From positions 1 to 64,000 of the forward strand of contig NZ_JACBNY010000008.1 in NCBI RefSeq assembly GCF_013449735.1: 64,000 bases of DNA, given 5' to 3'. Source of the DNA: Pseudolactococcus laudensis. Lineage in GTDB: Bacteria; Bacillota; Bacilli; Lactobacillales; Streptococcaceae. A model generated the notes under the pieces. The model ran no database searches. It was not told the DNA's origin and worked only from the letters and a program-made list of their open reading frames with translations. Shown here one piece after another: positions 63,477-64,000 of the stretch. Both the position numbers and the translations under genes were made by a program. How positions within the stretch are numbered: position 1 is the stretch's first letter; each line of letters begins with the position of its first letter.

Positions 63477-64000
63477 CTATCTTTTTAGCCAAACTTGTTC
63501 CAATCGTTTAAAACCTGCTCGAGATACTGGAATTTCCGTATCATCCTCTAGCACAATGATTTTTTCTCTTTTATACATTTTTTTGATGAAAGATTGGTTT
63601 ACCAAAAAAGAACGATGCACCCGCACCAAATGATTAGACATATTTTCAATATCATTCATATTGCCATACATGGTCAAGGTTTCACCATCCATTTGCAGAA
63701 GTAGCTTATGCGCAATACCAGTCGTTTCAAAGTATCGAATATCGGCATATAACGCTTCGATAATCTTACCTGTTCGTGTTTTATAGGAAAACACTTCATT
63801 CAAAGGTTTAAGACGATTAATTGTGATATAGTGATCAATATTTGCTATAATCCTTTCGTCAAAAACTTTTTGTGGCAAAATTTTATCAATAAAATCATGT
63901 GCATTCACCTTATACTCATAAGTAATCGATGCAAATTCATTGTGCGTCGTGACAAAAGAAATTTGTCCAATTGCGTCTAGTTTCCGAATCTTTTCAGCGA
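63477..64000 (-). CDS. LytTR response regulator, 3' part (runs off right edge)
   Basis: The frame is open from the window edge. It reads EKIRKLDAIGQISFVTTHNE, the end of a receiver domain, through YEYKVNAHDFIDKIL, then a LytTR DNA-binding domain (KTRTGKIIEALYADIRYFET, HRSFLVNQSFIKKM). This is the AgrA/ComE/FasA-type layout that pairs with peptide-sensing histidine kinases. A GTG at 63908 would give a shorter product but cuts the conserved frame. The N-terminal part and any kinase gene lie to the right. Such regulators often control bacteriocin genes and bind paired direct repeats. Confidence 0.85.
   Translation of the reverse strand, partial: AEKIRKLDAIGQISFVTTHNEFASITYEYKVNAHDFIDKILPQKVFDERIIANIDHYITINRLKPLNEVFSYKTRTGKIIEALYADIRYFETTGIAHKLLLQMDGETLTMYGNMNDIENMSNHLVRVHRSFLVNQSFIKKMYKREKIIVLEDDTEIPVSRAGFKRLEQVWLKR

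Overview
The window looks like chromosomal DNA of a low-GC lactic streptococcal relative. Lactococcus or the Lactococcus piscium/raffinolactis (Pseudolactococcus) group is the best guess. The reasons are streptococcal-type gene orders (glmU-nudix-small membrane gene-mtnN; fmt-rsmB-pppL-pknB; murA-epuA; spx-UPF0223-inositol phosphatase; folB-folK-folE-folP), CcpA-type cre sites, AGGAGG-type ribosome sites and A/T-rich promoters. The species call is inference. No rRNA, tRNA or CRISPR array was seen.

Region 1 (1-7.7 kb, minus strand) is a decaying hexuronate operon: solute-binding lipoprotein, a 37-residue stub of an ABC permease fused to a uxaC that has lost its start, uxuB, uxuA, kdgA, and a frameshifted, truncated kdgK. 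A partial IS982-family transposase lies at the left edge. Region 2 (7.8-13.9 kb) is a pentose block: xylB and phosphoketolase, then an aldose 1-epimerase and a ThuA-like gene. It has a promoter, a perfect operator palindrome and a dispersed leader repeat. Region 3 (14-15.6 kb) is an accessory islet. It holds two small peptides with double-glycine-type leaders and GxxxG motifs around a membrane protein, which makes a candidate two-peptide bacteriocin locus. It is preceded by 30-bp iterated repeats, a long perfect hairpin and a decayed copy of the neighbouring RNA helicase 3' end.

Region 4 (15.6-25.1 kb) has a DbpA-like helicase, four uncharacterised small genes, and lplA-pdhA-pdhB-pdhC/D. pdhA carries an in-frame TGA, and E2 and E3 are joined in one reading frame. 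Region 5 (25.1-37.2 kb) is a second uronate cluster with intact genes: kdgK, kdgA, a GntR/FCD regulator, a LacX-type epimerase, uxuA, uxuB, an SDR, a zincin-like protein and a permease. A hydantoinase/oxoprolinase-type gene with two in-frame TAA codons is divergent from it. Four similar operator-like sites and two cre sites suggest a single GntR/CcpA circuit.

Region 6 (37.5-64 kb) is mostly core: pepC, nadD-nadE-pncB, mtnN, nudix, glmU, proC, a GH1 phospho-beta-glucosidase, tig, murA, an inositol phosphatase, spx, folate genes, rpsO, pknB/pppL, rsmB, fmt, pflA and a LytTR regulator running off the right edge. Notable items are a Tad2-like (DUF2829) gene that appears to be leaderless and driven from a perfect 36-bp palindromic promoter, an orphan immunity-like protein, and a HAM1-FolP fusion that could supply the missing dihydroneopterin-triphosphate step of folate synthesis. 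Several catabolic genes are broken while housekeeping genes are intact, so this genome appears to be losing uronate and pyruvate dehydrogenase functions, unless the lesions are sequencing errors.
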